A stretch of DNA of 64,000 nt from Casuarina equisetifolia (GCA_028551475.1 CM052358.1:25818853-25882852), one strand, 5' to 3'. Counted from the stretch's first letter, positions 46,335 through 58,489 are shown. A program made the numbers and translations. Notes: a model not told the origin generated them from the sequence alone.

Positions 46335-47060
46335 CAATGCTCATAGGCGATCTAATCGTCATTATGAAACTTATTACGACGAGTCTTCAGTCGCATGGTG
46401 TGTAGGCATTCAAAGTGAGCTTCATATAGTTTGGTTTATTTAAGAATGACTTCTTTGTATTTTGGTTATCCTTCATTTAAGAAAGACTTCATCTATTTGT
46501 TAAGGTTTTACTTTTTCTTGCCAATATTTGACACTTCAATTCATGTTTTTCTGAAATTATAATGTAGCCCAATTCTTATAAATTTTTTCAGTTATTTACT
46601 ATTCTTGAATGTTGTCTAATTTCTTTTTACTCTTTGATAATCAATTAATTTTAAAAGTTTATTTAAAACTACATGTCAAGTTTAAGAAAAAACGTACAAA
46701 TAGATATTTTTAGAGTAAAATGGCTTTTTAGTGTCGATAGAGTTAGTTCTTTTCTATCAATCAATTTTTGTAGTAGCTAAATCTGACACCCAAAAAACGA
46801 TTTTAATGAGATATTTTAATAAATATGTTTTGCTTGATAATTCTCGTGATTAATGAAACATAGATTAGTTAGACGAAATTATAGAAATTTTGTAATAATG
46901 ATGCTGATTGTTGGGCATAATGTTTTTTAAAAGAAAGCTCTTTAGAGACTGCTCCAAAATTCTTGAAACTTTACATACTATATTTCTATCAAAAATTTTG
47001 TTTGTGAATTAGAAGTCGATGAATATTGTGGAAAAGTTCCCTTAGTCTTTTCTGCCCCTT
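46335..47060 (+). repeat. TNL E 3' flank, distal part displaced by LINE-1
   Basis: CAATGCTCATAGGCGATCTA, GACGAGTCTTCAGTCGCATGG and GAGCTTCATATAGTTTGG continue the flank interrupted at 38740. The tail to 47060 (AATGAAACATAGATTAGTTAGAC, TTTGTTTGTGAATTAGAAG) matches the other copies. Confidence 0.75.
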
Positions 47061-47077
47061 AATTGCCTTCTATTGGC

Positions 47078-47420
47078 CTAAATAGAACTTAGGTGTATAC
47101 ACTCGATAACTTTGTTGTAAGTCTTTTTAAGAATTAAACCATAGATGAAGATCGATCTTGAATAAACACTGATCTTCATCCTCCTTGCAAAAACATTTTT
47201 AGGCAATAGATCTGACGGTTTTACCATCATTACGACGCTGCGCGGGACATCGATGTTGCTTTTAACGACAGAACTCCGGCCTCGCAAGGAAAGCAACATA
47301 AAGATAGAACCTGCTTTCAACGCAAACCGCCAGGGAATTCGGTTCTTCAAGCAGTGCGGGGAGGGAGCACATAAAAAGAATTGTGATGTTCCAGAAAACT
47401 GTGTTATCCGGTCTGGAGTG
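47078..47420 (-). other. Duplicated block alpha, copy 3, with an open frame on the minus strand
   Basis: The minus-strand frame 47078-47350 is open for 90 codons and shares FALKAGSIF, SLRGRSSVVKSN, MMVKPSDLLP and FARRMK with copy 2. The plus strand shares EPAFNAN and NCDVPENCVI with copy 1. Adjoining plus-strand sequence to 47690 is open but unidentified. The gene model is unresolved. Confidence 0.45.
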
Positions 47421-47749
47421 AAGGACGATCTTCTTCAGATTTTCCTGCCCATAAATATAAAACAAACTCATCCAAAGACCTCCAGTGGCCCAGACGAAGA
47501 TGCAGAACAGCTTCGGTCTTCTTCTAGTGCAGCCCAGAGGGCCCGTACTTCAATACACATCAGCCATCGCCTGCATGGTGAGATTCCTCCACCTGGGCAA
47601 TCCTGTCAGCCGTCAGGTAGAATCAAATGTTCTAGAAGCACGCAGCTACAGAGAACCTCACTGAATGTTCCCCTGAAAACCCGCATGTAGCATATTCTCC
47701 TTCTCTCTCTCTCTCACCTGTAATCAGTTTATGCCGCTCTCTTTCTATT

Positions 47750-47965
47750 GATAGATAGCCTACGTTATAAGCACCCTTCTCCGCCTGATTCAGTAGATCG
47801 CCTTTGCTGACTTGAGGAGCTAACTTGAGGAGCTGATAGATGTAGATGGAGAGTCCGTTTTTATTCGTAGGCTAGAGAGCTCAGCAAGCCGTTAAAGCTT
47901 GGCGTGTGACCTTTCTATGGTCTTTGAAGTATGGTTGGCGTCAATAAGGGGAGCAAATCATGAGA
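47750..47965. repeat. Duplicated block W (family X/Y/Z/W)
   Basis: TTGCTGACTTGAGGAGCT, GATAGATGTAGATGGAGAGTCC, CAGCAAGCCGTTAAAGCTTGG and TGTGACCTTTCTATGGTCTTTG match 26455-26590 in block X. A short internal duplication (ACTTGAGGAGCTAACTTGAG) is visible. A CT microsatellite precedes it at 47700-47717. Bases 47965-48620 have no recognisable gene. Confidence 0.6.
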
Positions 47966-48622
47966 TGAAAGCAGAAGTTGGGAGGTAAACGTCGCAAAAT
48001 TTAGGAACTTAGCATTTAAACGAGATCCCTCCTTCATTCATTTTTCCAAGAATTGTCTTTGTAATGTGATGCCAAAGCCATCGCAGTTACGACCTTTACA
48101 TATCTGTGAAATAATTGAATTGCTAACTAGTACTCAAATTAAAATATATAAAATTCTTCATAAATATTTATAGAATAAATTACATAATATAATAGACTCA
48201 ATGAGTCATAAAGCTCAAATGGACTGGATACCTAAATCTATAGACTTATTTTCAATAGTTGCTTTGAAGCTAAATGTGTTGTGGAATAAGAACATCAACC
48301 TTGTAAATTAAATTTTAGTAGACTATAGATCCATACTGATTTATGAGTTCAAAGTCCAATTGATTGAATGGACTTGGAGCCCTAATGATCCTACACTTAT
48401 AGTCTTGATAATTTCGACTCATAGGCGCAACAATTGTGATCTTGCAGACCTAACAATTTTGGTACTAAAGCTCAATTTTATTGGTTTTGCAAGTTCAACA
48501 ATATTAGCTCCACCACCTAGATTTTTTTTTTCCTGCTTGAATCCAAACTTAGATACTAGGATGTCATATTTAGAACTAAAAGGTCTTAGGCAACACTTAT
48601 TTCTAGCTAAACTAAGTATTTG

Positions 48623-48784
48623 TTAACATCTACAACCTAGACGCCTTCCCGATTTTCTGCTCAAATGGATGACATGTGACGCTACTATGGAGACTGGTCG
48701 CACAGCTGTTGTGAGGCCGCCGGTCTCGTCCATAGTAGGAACTAATAAGGGTTGTTCGTTCCGCCATTGGTAGATATGGGTCAT
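48623..48784 (-). other. GC-richer island with a 53-codon open frame, unidentified
   Basis: Within AT-rich surroundings, 48640-48840 is visibly richer in G and C. On the minus strand an ATG at 48784 opens a 53-residue frame (QWRNEQPLLVPTMDETGG ... SIVASHVIHLSRKSGRRLG), preceded by further open codons. No family is recognised. It could be a fragment of a mobile element or of a displaced exon. Confidence 0.3.
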
Positions 48785-48869
48785 TCTAAACGGGCGAGTA
48801 TTGTCGACCGCTTACCGTGTCCAGGGATTGTCTTTCTCTTGGCTTAGGTTGTATAAGATATAGGGTCAA

Positions 48870-49440
48870 AATCACAGTGATAGTATGATGGTAAGATAGT
48901 AATTTTTAAATAAAGGTAAGATAATAGTTTTATAAATAAATCTCTCGTCTATAACTTTTACTATATTTAGAGCTATAGCTGTATAACTATAGTCCTAATT
49001 TTTACTATAATTTTATAATTAATTTTTTTTCTAAGTTACTTATAAGTGTGTGACTACTAAAAACATGAAATAAATATGAGGCTTTGAAAAAATTTTGGAT
49101 TATTTCTAAATAATCCAATTTCTTAACAAATTGGATATCCAAAATTCAATGTGTTGAGAAGAAAAGACTGAGAGGAGGCCCAAAGAAACAATGGATGATT
49201 TTCTAACAGAAGCTCATGTTGTTTTGTTTGTCTAAATGTTCACAATGGAACATTGCCCATCATTCTAAGAAGGGAAGTTTGTATAATTTTTTCTTCACAT
49301 ACTTGATATTGAGGAAAAAAATCATATTAGTAGACTAGATATGTATAACATGTATAAAACACTGGTTTAAAAAAGATAGAGCAGTGGTCTATGTAAATCC
49401 AAGCGTGACTTGGAAGGTGTGACGAGAGTGGTTTTTTTTT
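48870..49440. other. AT-rich DNA, no gene recognised
   Basis: Imperfect short inverted motifs (GAGCTATAGCTG, AACTATAG) near 48985-49000 are too small to define a transposon. The 5' end of the next LINE lies somewhere between here and 49800. Confidence 0.4.
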
Positions 49441-49854
49441 AACTATTCTGATCCTTTGATTGGACTGATGCTAAGCTCCAAAAAGGTGAATGGGATGAGC
49501 GGCAACGACTTCTCTTGAAAAAGTCTTTCAAAAGTGGGATCCAATCTTCCAAAGATTCTTGATTTGATTTGAATATTGGAGGAATGATATAAAAGGTGAC
49601 AGGAAGATAAGGGAGCTTGCTACAATTCTAAAGGCAATTTAAAGTAGGAGATAGTTGGAGACATCAATTTAGTCTCCTTTTTAAATTTGTCTATGGTCAA
49701 ATTGGTGGAGTGTATCGATCCGGAGTTACTTTCTGTAAATCGAAGGTGAATTTCTAGAACAATTGATTCTATAAACACAAAATTGATGACACGTACTTAG
49801 AGTGATAAAGTTCTTGTCACCGGGGGAAATGCCACAAATGCTACAAAAGTTGAT

Positions 49855-51144
49855 TTGGTAGCGGAAATTGCAGCTTCACTATTCAAATCAAGTATTGATG
49901 ATTTAGATAAAAATTCTTATACTCATATTTTGGATAACATTGGTGAAATTGAAACTAGTAAAAGATTGTCTCAAGTAGATATGATTAGTTTTATTGACAA
50001 AGTTCAAGAGAATATCCTTATAGTTGCATCAGGTAGTCAAAATATTAATGCTTCTAGTGGTGGAGTGAAGGTGTCTTGGAAACATATTGCAATGGGTAAT
50101 CTTGTGAAGACAGCTAAATTAAACTATCATCCTTCTTCCATGAAAAAAAATAAACTTATTGCAAAGCCTCCACCAAAGGTTATTGATGAAGGCACAAGTC
50201 ACTTTGAAAATTGTCTAGTAAGTTATTTCTTAATTGAAAATATCTCTTATTATCTAATGAAAGGACTTGTGAAAAAATTATGGGGAGAAGAAAACTTATT
50301 TGAAGTCTTAGCAACTGAAGATGGTTTCTTTTTCTTTTGTTTCTCAAATATTAAGAAGATGGAAAAGGTTATGGAAGTAAGGGTATAGGATATTGCAGGT
50401 TGTCCACTTTTCCTTCAAAAATGGCATCCCTTCATTAAATTGGAGAAAGCAAAAATTTCTACTATTCCTATATGGGTGCAATTATATAATGTTCCTCATG
50501 TGCTATGGACTAATACAGGAATGAGTTATGTGAGCAATGTGTTAGGGAAACCACTATACATGGATAAAGCAACATAACAAAAGCTTTGATTGTTGCATTC
50601 AAAAGTGTGTATTTTTTATGGATATTAATAGTGAATTCCCTAAAAAATTTGAAATAGATATAGGTAAAGAGGAACCATATGAAATACATGTTGAATATTG
50701 TTGGGTCCCTATGAAATGTAAAGTTTGTAGTTGTTTTGGACACAAAGAATGTAATGGAAAAAAAAGGAAGTTTGGGTTCCTAAAAAGAGAATGAATCCTC
50801 TAGTTCAAACCCAGAATGAAACTTAAGATGTGAGACCCAATACAAAAGTTCTTGAAAAAGATACCCAAACCCTTCAAAATGATTCTCAAGAAGTTAGGCC
50901 AACTCTTATTACAGAGGATATTGAAACATGTGTAGTTGTTCAACCAAAAGAAATTGTAGGAATCTTTGACTCTTCCCCAGGTAATACAAAATCAAAATCT
51001 TCTATTAAGAAAAAAGGAAAAGAGCAAAAGGTCATCTCTAGAAATAAGTTCACAATATTAGCAGAGGACACCACCTCCACCACTGTAGGTCCTGTTAGAG
51101 ATTCTAGGTTAAGGGGGGAAGAGAATCAACCTTATAATAAATAA
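49855..51144 (+). pseudogene. LINE-2 ORF1 (DUF4283, zinc-knuckle-like)
   Basis: The first frame (to 50388) holds GGVKVSWKHIAMGNLVKTAK, then SYFLIENISYYLMKGLVKKL and the DUF4283 core. A TAG at 50386 interrupts before DIAGCPLFLQKWHPFIKLEK. A Cys/His segment near 50717 reads CKVCSCFGHKEC. A basic tail (KSSIKKKGKEQKV, 50998-51036) ends at 51144. ORF2 opens at that stop, the usual tight ORF1-ORF2 arrangement of plant L1 elements. Confidence 0.8.
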
Positions 51145-54100
51145 AAGTACTTTCATGGAATGTAAGAGGCTTAAATAAAAGCCCTAGAATAAGGGAAGTA
51201 GCAAAATTTGTTTTGTCCCATTCTCCCCACATTATTATTTTGATTAAGCATAGAGTTAAAGAAGAAAATGCAGATGCATTCTTGAAGTTTGGATTTCTAG
51301 ATTGGAAATATATTCATAATTACAATTCTAGTAGTCTTGGTAGAATTTAGGTTCTTTGGTAAGCCACAGAACTACAACTTACAATTAAAGGTTCTTTATC
51401 TCAAGTCATCCATTGCCTAATTGAAAAGCCAGGTATGCACCTTTACTTGTTGTCTACCATTTATGTAAGTAATTTGGAAGTTGAACGTAGAGAGTTATAG
51501 GTCAACCTTACAAGTTTCTAATCTTACTATAAATAATGTTCCATGGTTGCTCATGGGAGATTTTAATGAAATATAGAATATTAATGAGCGCATTCGCTCA
51601 AATGTTAGATGGACACAAGGAATGGAGAATTTGAATGAAATGATTAAGAATATAACATTGACTGAACCTTCATTTTATGTCCTCTGTTCACATAGACAAA
51701 TAAAGGCTCAAGAACTAGTATTTAGGCTAGCAAAATTGATAGGGTCCTTACCAATGTAGATTGGGTGCATAATTTTGACAGATTCACAATTGAATTTTTA
51801 CTTCTCAGTGTATTAGATTACTCTCCATGTTTAATAAATTTTGGGACTCTCATATACAGGAAAAACTCTTCATTCAAATTCTTTAATTTTTGGATTGATT
51901 GCTCAAATTTCATGGATACAGTAAGATCAGTATGGTAACAAGAATAGATGGATCAAAAATGTTTCAAGTTATGCAAAAATTGAAAGCCTTAAAAACTCCT
52001 CTCAAGAAACTCAATGCCACCCATTTTGGAGACTTGCACAAGAAGGTGAAGGAAGCAATAGAGAACTTAAAGCAAATTCAGAGTAGGTTAGAGAATAATC
52101 CTTATTGTCCATATGCACGTGTTGAGGAGAAATCATAACTTGAGCAACTCCTTGTGTTTAGTAAACATGAAGAAATCCTTCTCAAACAAAAATCAAGGAA
52201 CACATGGTTAAAAGAAAGGGATAACAATAGTAAGATTTTCTTTGCATCATTAATGTGAAGGAAAGCTCAAAATAAGATCAATAAACTAATATTAGAGGAT
52301 GGCTCAATCATTACAAAGGAAAAGGAATTGAGATTTACTCTTATTTCCTATTACCAATTAATCCTGGTAACTTTAGAATTATTCCTACCAAGTTTGAGAG
52401 GTATACTTCTCTATTCCATAAGGACATTAGTATGTTACTTAATTTGCCAAATTTGAATTAATCTGACATTATTAAAGCACTTTGGAACATTCATGATTTT
52501 AAAGCTCCTGAGCCTAATGGTTATAATAGTTTGTTCTTTAAGAAAGCATAGCTATCGTTGGAAGAGATATAGAAGATGTTGTCCTAGAATTTTTCTCTTC
52601 TAAGAACTTGCTAAAAGCTACTAATTTTACATTGCTTACTTTAGTCTCAAAGGTTCCTAATCCAAGTTGCACTAAGGATTACCATCCAATAACATGTTGT
52701 AATGTCATATATAAAATCATTTCAAAAATGCTTGCTGAAAGGATAAGCCTTATTCTACCTTCAGTAGTCAGTCATAATCAAACAGCCTTCATTAAAAGGC
52801 GACAAATTTCAGAGAACATTATGTTTTGCCAAGAACTTTTGCATAACTATCATAAAGGAGACAAAGGCAAACGTGTCGCTATCAAAATTGATCTTATGAA
52901 AGCCTATGACATGATCAAATGGGATGCAATATTAAGTGTTGTGAAAGCCATTAACACTCCTCAGTACTTGGTTGATCTTATCAATGAATGTATTACTACA
53001 ACGAGATTTTAAATAAACTTCAATAAAGAGCAAGCAGGTTAGTTTAAGGGTACTAATGGATTGCAACAAGGTGATCCCTTATCCCTATATTTAATTGTAT
53101 TGGCCATGGAGATACTCAGCAGAATCATTATTTCAAAAACCTCCACAATGGCATTTAAATTTTATTAGTTCTGCAAATCTTAAAGAATCACTCACTTATG
53201 TTTTGCTGATGATTTGTTTATCTTCTCTCATGGTGATGTGAACTTAGTTCTCTATTTTATAGAAGCTTTGGAGGAATTTGCTAACCTTACAGGTTTAAAG
53301 TATAATCCAAGTAAAAGTCAAATTTTTTTTTTTTGGGCTATTAGAGCAAGAACAATTGCTTATACTTGATCATACTCATTTCCCTAAGAGTTCACTCCCC
53401 ATTAAATACCTTGGAGTTCGCCTTATTACACAAAGACTTACTCAAGCTAATTGTAAAGGTTTGACAGACAAAATATTTAGAAGAGTAGAAGGTTAAGGAA
53501 TGACACACCTAAGCTATGCCAGAAGATTACAATTGGCAAAATCTGTCCTCATTTCCATATGTACATTCTGAATGTAAGTTTTCCTACTACCAAAGCAAAC
53601 AAATTTATGAAATTGAAAAAAAGATTAGGAAATTCTTATGGACAAGTAATATAGATACACATTGTTCTCACAAAGTAGTTTGGCAAACTATTTGCTTACC
53701 TAAAAAGGAAGGGGGATTAGGTTTACTAAATCTTAAAATTCGAAACAAAGCCCTTCTCGATCGTATGCTTTGGAATCTCACAAATCTCCCAAAAGCTTCA
53801 TTATGGAATAAATGGATTCACAGTACAAAGTGTAAAAGAACTTTAATAATGCAGTTGAACATAAAAGGTACCATGGCTTGAAGTTAATGGGGTCTTCTCA
53901 AATTAAGACCTACACTTATGTTCTTTCAAATCCTACATATTATTGCAAACAGATTTATAACGATCTTCGGCAAAGCAATGAAACACTGGATTGATATGAT
54001 TTAATTTAGACTAGTGGCATCAGCAGACATAATTTCATTAGATGACTTGTTTGTAGAGATAAACTTTCTACAGCTTCAAAAATTGTCTGGTGGCTTCCTC

Positions 54101-54510
54101 CAATAAATATATATTGTGATTTTTGTCAGTCTCATATAGAAAATAGGAGTCATCTCTTTTTTGAATGTTCATGGACAAAAATGATTTGGAAAGTTACTCT
54201 CACCTAAAATGAAATCCAATGTGACATTGGAAGATGGAATGAAGAACTATAATGGATGATCAAAGTAGTTAAAGGAAAGGATTTAGCTACTAAACTTTTT
54301 AAACTATCTTTTTTAGTTTGTATTTATTGTATATGAGTTGAACAAAATAGAAGACATTTTTAGGGGAAAGCAGTTGATATTCCTATTCTCTTAGCTAAAG
54401 TAAAAAAAGTAGTACGTGGGAGAACTTCTTTGTTTAGAAATATAAAATCTTCCCAAGAAAATGTTATTTTGAGTGAAATTTGGAAGCTTCCAATTTTTAT
54501 CTTTTCATAA
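51141..54510 (+). pseudogene. LINE-2 ORF2 (endonuclease-reverse transcriptase)
   Basis: Starts VLSWNVRGLNKSPRIREVA (endonuclease) and keeps WLLMGDFNEI with a stop directly after. RT is readable at 52608-53012 (DYHPITCCNVIYKIISKMLA, NQTAFIKRRQISENI, IKIDLMKAYDMIKWD). The catalytic FADDLF motif is retained near 53200. IKYLGVRLITQRL follows near 53400, and the zf-RVT region lies to about 54190. At least a dozen stops or frame changes make it inactive. Confidence 0.82.
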
Positions 54511-54599
54511 ATATGGTGACTTTTGTAATACTGAGGTATGCCCCTATGTATTTGTATTTTAAAATTTATTAATACAATTTACATTTCCACAAAAAAAAA

Positions 54600-55166
54600 T
54601 TGAAAATGATATAAGTTTACTGTGCACAAAATGGTATTTTGAAGGAAAAGTGTTGAAAATATAACAAGCTTGGTAACTTCATCATATAAAAGACATCACC
54701 TTAAGGGAAATGTTAAGAATAAGAGTTTGATACTCAAATTATTAGGTAGTTGTTAGCCAATTGTAAAATCTTTGTCTATTAGCTAGCCTGCAATTATCAA
54801 GAATTTATACTATAGTTAATTTCTAATTGTTAAGTGTTTGTATTTAGACCCATTTATGTTATTTTTGTTGTGTGTTTACGTGTGTGTATTAAATAATCAT
54901 TCAATTTACATACAAAGGTAGCTTGATGTAAAAAAGTAATTTTCAATTCAAATTTATTATTAAACATGGCAAATCTAATCTTTAATTGGTATTAATTTTT
55001 AGTAAGTGTGCTGGTTGACTCATGTTGAGAATTCTAAAGTGGTTAGGTGGTGAAAAACATGTAAAATGTGCAGAAAGTGTTAAATGTAATTACTTTTTTT
55101 ATTGCTTTAAGTTTTTGGATAGAAATAAAGCTAGTGACGTTATAGTAACTATAGTTGTAACTATCA
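54600..55166. other. Spacer between LINE-2 and LINE-3; possible LTR trace
   Basis: AAGGGAAATGTTAAGAATAAG near 54702 resembles a purine tract followed by a TGTTA LTR start, but no matching end or partner is seen. No gene. Confidence 0.3.
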
Positions 55167-55180
55167 ATCATATGTTGTAA

Positions 55181-56211
55181 TATAGATACACAAAGCAAAC
55201 AATTTATGAAATTGAAAAAAGGATCAGGAAATTCTTATAGGCAGGTAATATAGATACACATTATTCTTACAAAGTAGCTTGGTAAACTGTTTGCTTACCT
55301 AAAAAGGAAGGGGGATTAGGTTTACCGAATCTCAAAATTTGGAATAAAGCCCTTCTAGGATGTATGCTTTGGAATCTCATAAATCTCTCAAAAGCTTCAT
55401 TATAGAGTAAATGGATTCACAGTACAAAGTGTAAAAGAACTTCAGTACTGCAGTTGGATATAAAAGGTACCATGGCTTGGAATTGGCGGGGTCTCCTCAA
55501 ATTAAGACCTACACTTACTTTTATTCTTTTAAATCCTACATATTGTTGCAAACAGATTTATAATGATCTTCGGCAAAACAATGAAATAGTGGATTGGTAT
55601 AATTTAATCTGGACTGGTGGCATCAGCAAACAAAATTTCATTGGATGGCCTGTTTGTAGAGATAGATTTTCTAGAGCTACAGAAATTGTCTCGTAGCTTC
55701 CTTCAGTAAATATATTATGTGATTTTTGTTAGTCTCATATAGAAAATACGAGTCATCTTTTTTTTTAGTGTGCATGGACAAGGATGATTTGGAAAAGTAC
55801 TCTCACCCAAAATGGAATCCAACGTGACACTAAAGGATGGAATGCAGAGCTATAGTGGATGATCAGAGTAATTAAAGGTAAGGATTTAGCTGCTAAACTT
55901 CTTAAACTATCTTTCTTAGCTTGCATTTATTATATATGGGCTGAATGAAATAGGAGATGTTTTCAAGGGAAAGCAATTGATATCCTTATTCTCTTAGCTA
56001 AAGTAAAGAAGGTAGTATGTGGAAGAGCTTCTTTGTTTAAAAATATAAGATCTTCCCAAGGAAATGTTATTTTGAGTGAAATTTAGAAGCTTCTAATTTC
56101 TATCTTTTCATAGATATGGTGACTTTTATAATACTGGAGTTTGCTCCTGTACATCTATATTTTAAAATTTATTAATACAATTTACATTTCCACTAAAAGA
56201 AAAAAAAATCC
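55181..56211 (+). mobile_element. LINE-3: 5'-truncated LINE copy (1.03 kb)
   Basis: A copy of the last 1 kb of LINE-2 (compare AAGCAAACAATTTATGAAATTG at 55193 with 53596), ending in an A-rich tail. The 14-bp duplication ATCATATGTTGTAA flanks it (55167-55180 and 56212-56225), showing an independent retrotransposition rather than a local tandem duplication. The frame 55454-55696 preserves part of the zf-RVT region. Confidence 0.9.
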
Positions 56212-56225
56212 ATCATATGTTGTAA

Positions 56226-57229
56226 GAAAAACTAAGAGATATTTTTCTTTCACAATAATGGTTCTTGTTGGATAAACCAAACAGCACGTGTGTTCATTTG
56301 TTTACATGACTCTCAAAGCTGACGAAGACGTCAGTCTACCCAAGTCTCAAATTTTATTTTGCCAATTAAGAGGGGCCCAATTAGGATGAGCCATCTTTCT
56401 TCAGTACGTGTTTTTCTTGATTTTTCTTTTCCTTTCTTCATCTTTATTTATATTTTGAAGATTAGATATATGAAAACAAGCGAATATTAATCTTATCCGG
56501 CCATAATTACTAATGGTCGTCACTTCATGTCACTTTCACTTTTCACTTCCTTGGCTGGTAAAGATGTGAGGATTTGCATAGCATTAAAATCTAGGAAGGA
56601 TTGTTAATTTCACAAAAAAGTAACCTGGTGGCACAAAGGAGGAAGGATATAACCCCGTTATATTACTTGTTGAGGATTGTGAGATCTTCAAACAACTTGT
56701 TCTATTGCAGCTCGATGTGAAGGAATACAGAACAACGAAGTCAAAAGGAAATTCAGAACACGGGAGATCGTGTGGAAGCCCGCAGGTTGTGTTTTCACAG
56801 TTACTAAGAGAATGCAACGAGTCTTTAAAATGAATAACTACCTACATTACAAATGGGCTGAACCCAATACAAGTAAAATGAACATCAACTAATAACGAAA
56901 GCTCACAATATCAGTATTCTCAACATTATTTAATAACTTCCATTATTATTATTGTAATTGTTTTTACACACGCACTTAACTTACTCTTCCTGATATTAAA
57001 CTTAGGATTTCTTGATCCCAAATCCTATTAACTTACTACCAAGTTATTAGGTAATCAACAACTTATAATTATTACTATCATGATACAGTACATAACTTGC
57101 ACAATTGCTTATTTGATGTTGGAACATAAATACATATTTATATATAAAGTCTAACTTATGTACTACCAAGTAGGTTGAGAAATCTAAAATTAAATTTCAT
57201 GATTACTCCTTTATCAACTTTGGTTCGCA
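56226..57229. other. AT-rich DNA; one unassigned short open frame
   Basis: A minus-strand frame at 56584-56817 (77 codons, ending near SSFVPPGYFFVKLTILPRF) contains several Cys and N-glycosylation-type sites but no family signature that I recognise. No repeat partner in the window. Confidence 0.3.
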
Positions 57230-57491
57230 GAAAACTAATATTCAATACTTGTAAATATGGGATGGTCTACGCCTACATTACAAACGCAATTTCTTGATAA
57301 AGAGAATGGAAGCTGAAACCTTCTCCTTTCCACGTTACCAATACACGTGAACTTTCAACCTGAGAATCTCTTATCTTTACACCAATTCGCAAAGCTTTAG
57401 TGCATCACGAGGAACGCAACCTTCGCGTAACGCAAGCAACCTGTGAATCTTTTCTTTCTACACCATTGGACACGGGCAATAGGAAAAGAAC

Positions 57492-58104
57492 CTTTTTTTT
57501 TTTTTTATGAGTATGTGAGTTGATTTATTGAAGAATAAAAGAGTATAAAAGCTTAGGAGCATACCCTAGCATTACAATTTAGCTAAAAGAAAATTGAATA
57601 TGGAATCCTCCAATTATGACACAATAAAACATTTGTCTGAGAGAGTTTGATATTCCTAAATAGGGATGCCCTTCCACATACCACTTTCTTGATTTTAGCC
57701 AATAAACTTAGTATTTCAACAGTCTTATTTTGAAAACATATACGATTATGTTCAGACCATATACAATATATGTAAGTTAAGAAAGAAAGTTTAAGAAGTT
57801 TTGCAGCCAAATATTTGCCTTTTGTTGCTTTAACCATCTATTGCAATTCAAAATTCCAATTATGAATGTTCCTATGTATTCTTTGTTGTGCAAGTATACT
57901 CTTCCATATTTTCTCAGTCCAAGGACATTGAAAAAACAAGTGAGACCTACTTTTCAATTGAGAAGCACAGAAATTACAAGATAGGTTAATTAAGGGAAGC
58001 CATCGAGATACCACATCTGTTGTAGGAAGTCTATCTCTATAGCTATCTAATGAAATTATGTTTGCTAATTCCACTTGACCATATCAAGTCATGTCATTCA
58101 ACCT
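57492..58104 (-). mobile_element. LINE-4: 5'-truncated minus-strand LINE fragment (0.6 kb)
   Basis: The T tract at 57493-57506 is the A tail of a minus-strand element. Its body closely matches 38750-39350 of LINE-1. It is flanked by the 15-bp duplication CAATAGGAAAAGAAC (57477-57491 and 58105-58119). The minus strand retains zf-RVT text (SLDSYRDRLPTTDVVSRWL, SHLFFQCPWTEKIWKSIL). Confidence 0.92.
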
Positions 58105-58231
58105 CAATAGGAAAAGAACTTTACTAGAAGCAAGCTTGAAGTTTCCTAGTTGATTGCTTTGAAATTAAAGTCTTCTGTATGTGAAGATTTTGGTCTTCTA
58201 CTTAATTTTTTTAATTAATTGTATTTAGATA

Positions 58232-58335
58232 TGGTGTAATTGGTAATAAGTACTACCTAATATTTTTGCTCCCAAATTCAATTCTTGGGTGTCTAAATTT
58301 AAGTATATGGGCAATTTTTTTTTTTCCAAAAAACA
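58232..58335 (+). mobile_element. Possible tRNA-derived SINE insertion
   Basis: About 100 bp present in block Z but absent from the aligned place in blocks X and Y. It has a box-A-like ATGGTGTAATTGGTAA and, about 45 bp on, a box-B-like AATTCAATTCTTGGG, and ends near a T run and CCAAAAAA. Short and weak, so only a candidate. Confidence 0.35.
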
Positions 58336-58489
58336 AAGGTGATACGGGAGCTTAGCAAATTTTTGGGTGGTGACGTACATGATTATTAATTATAATTATT
58401 TTGAGCACACTTTTCTATTTTACTAAAATATTCCATTTTCACTTCTAATGACAAACTCAGTAATAAATGTCTGCATTTGGGAATTAACT

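Larger units (their letters stand above)
49440..54599 (+). mobile_element. LINE-2: L1-type non-LTR retrotransposon, nearly full length
   Basis: Plus-strand element with ORF1 (DUF4283), ORF2 (endonuclease, RT, zf-RVT) and a short A tail (54591-54599). It is related to LINE-1 and ends with the same 3' text (ATTTATTAATACAATTTACA). The 5' boundary is approximate: I could not find a duplication matching the sequence after the A tail. Numerous stops. Confidence 0.82.

Noticed and set aside
47253-47690. 145-codon plus-strand frame as the real product of block alpha
   Set aside because: Only the EPAxNAN and xENCV islands are shared with copy 1, and copy 2 loses the frame; the minus-strand frame is better preserved, so I report that instead.
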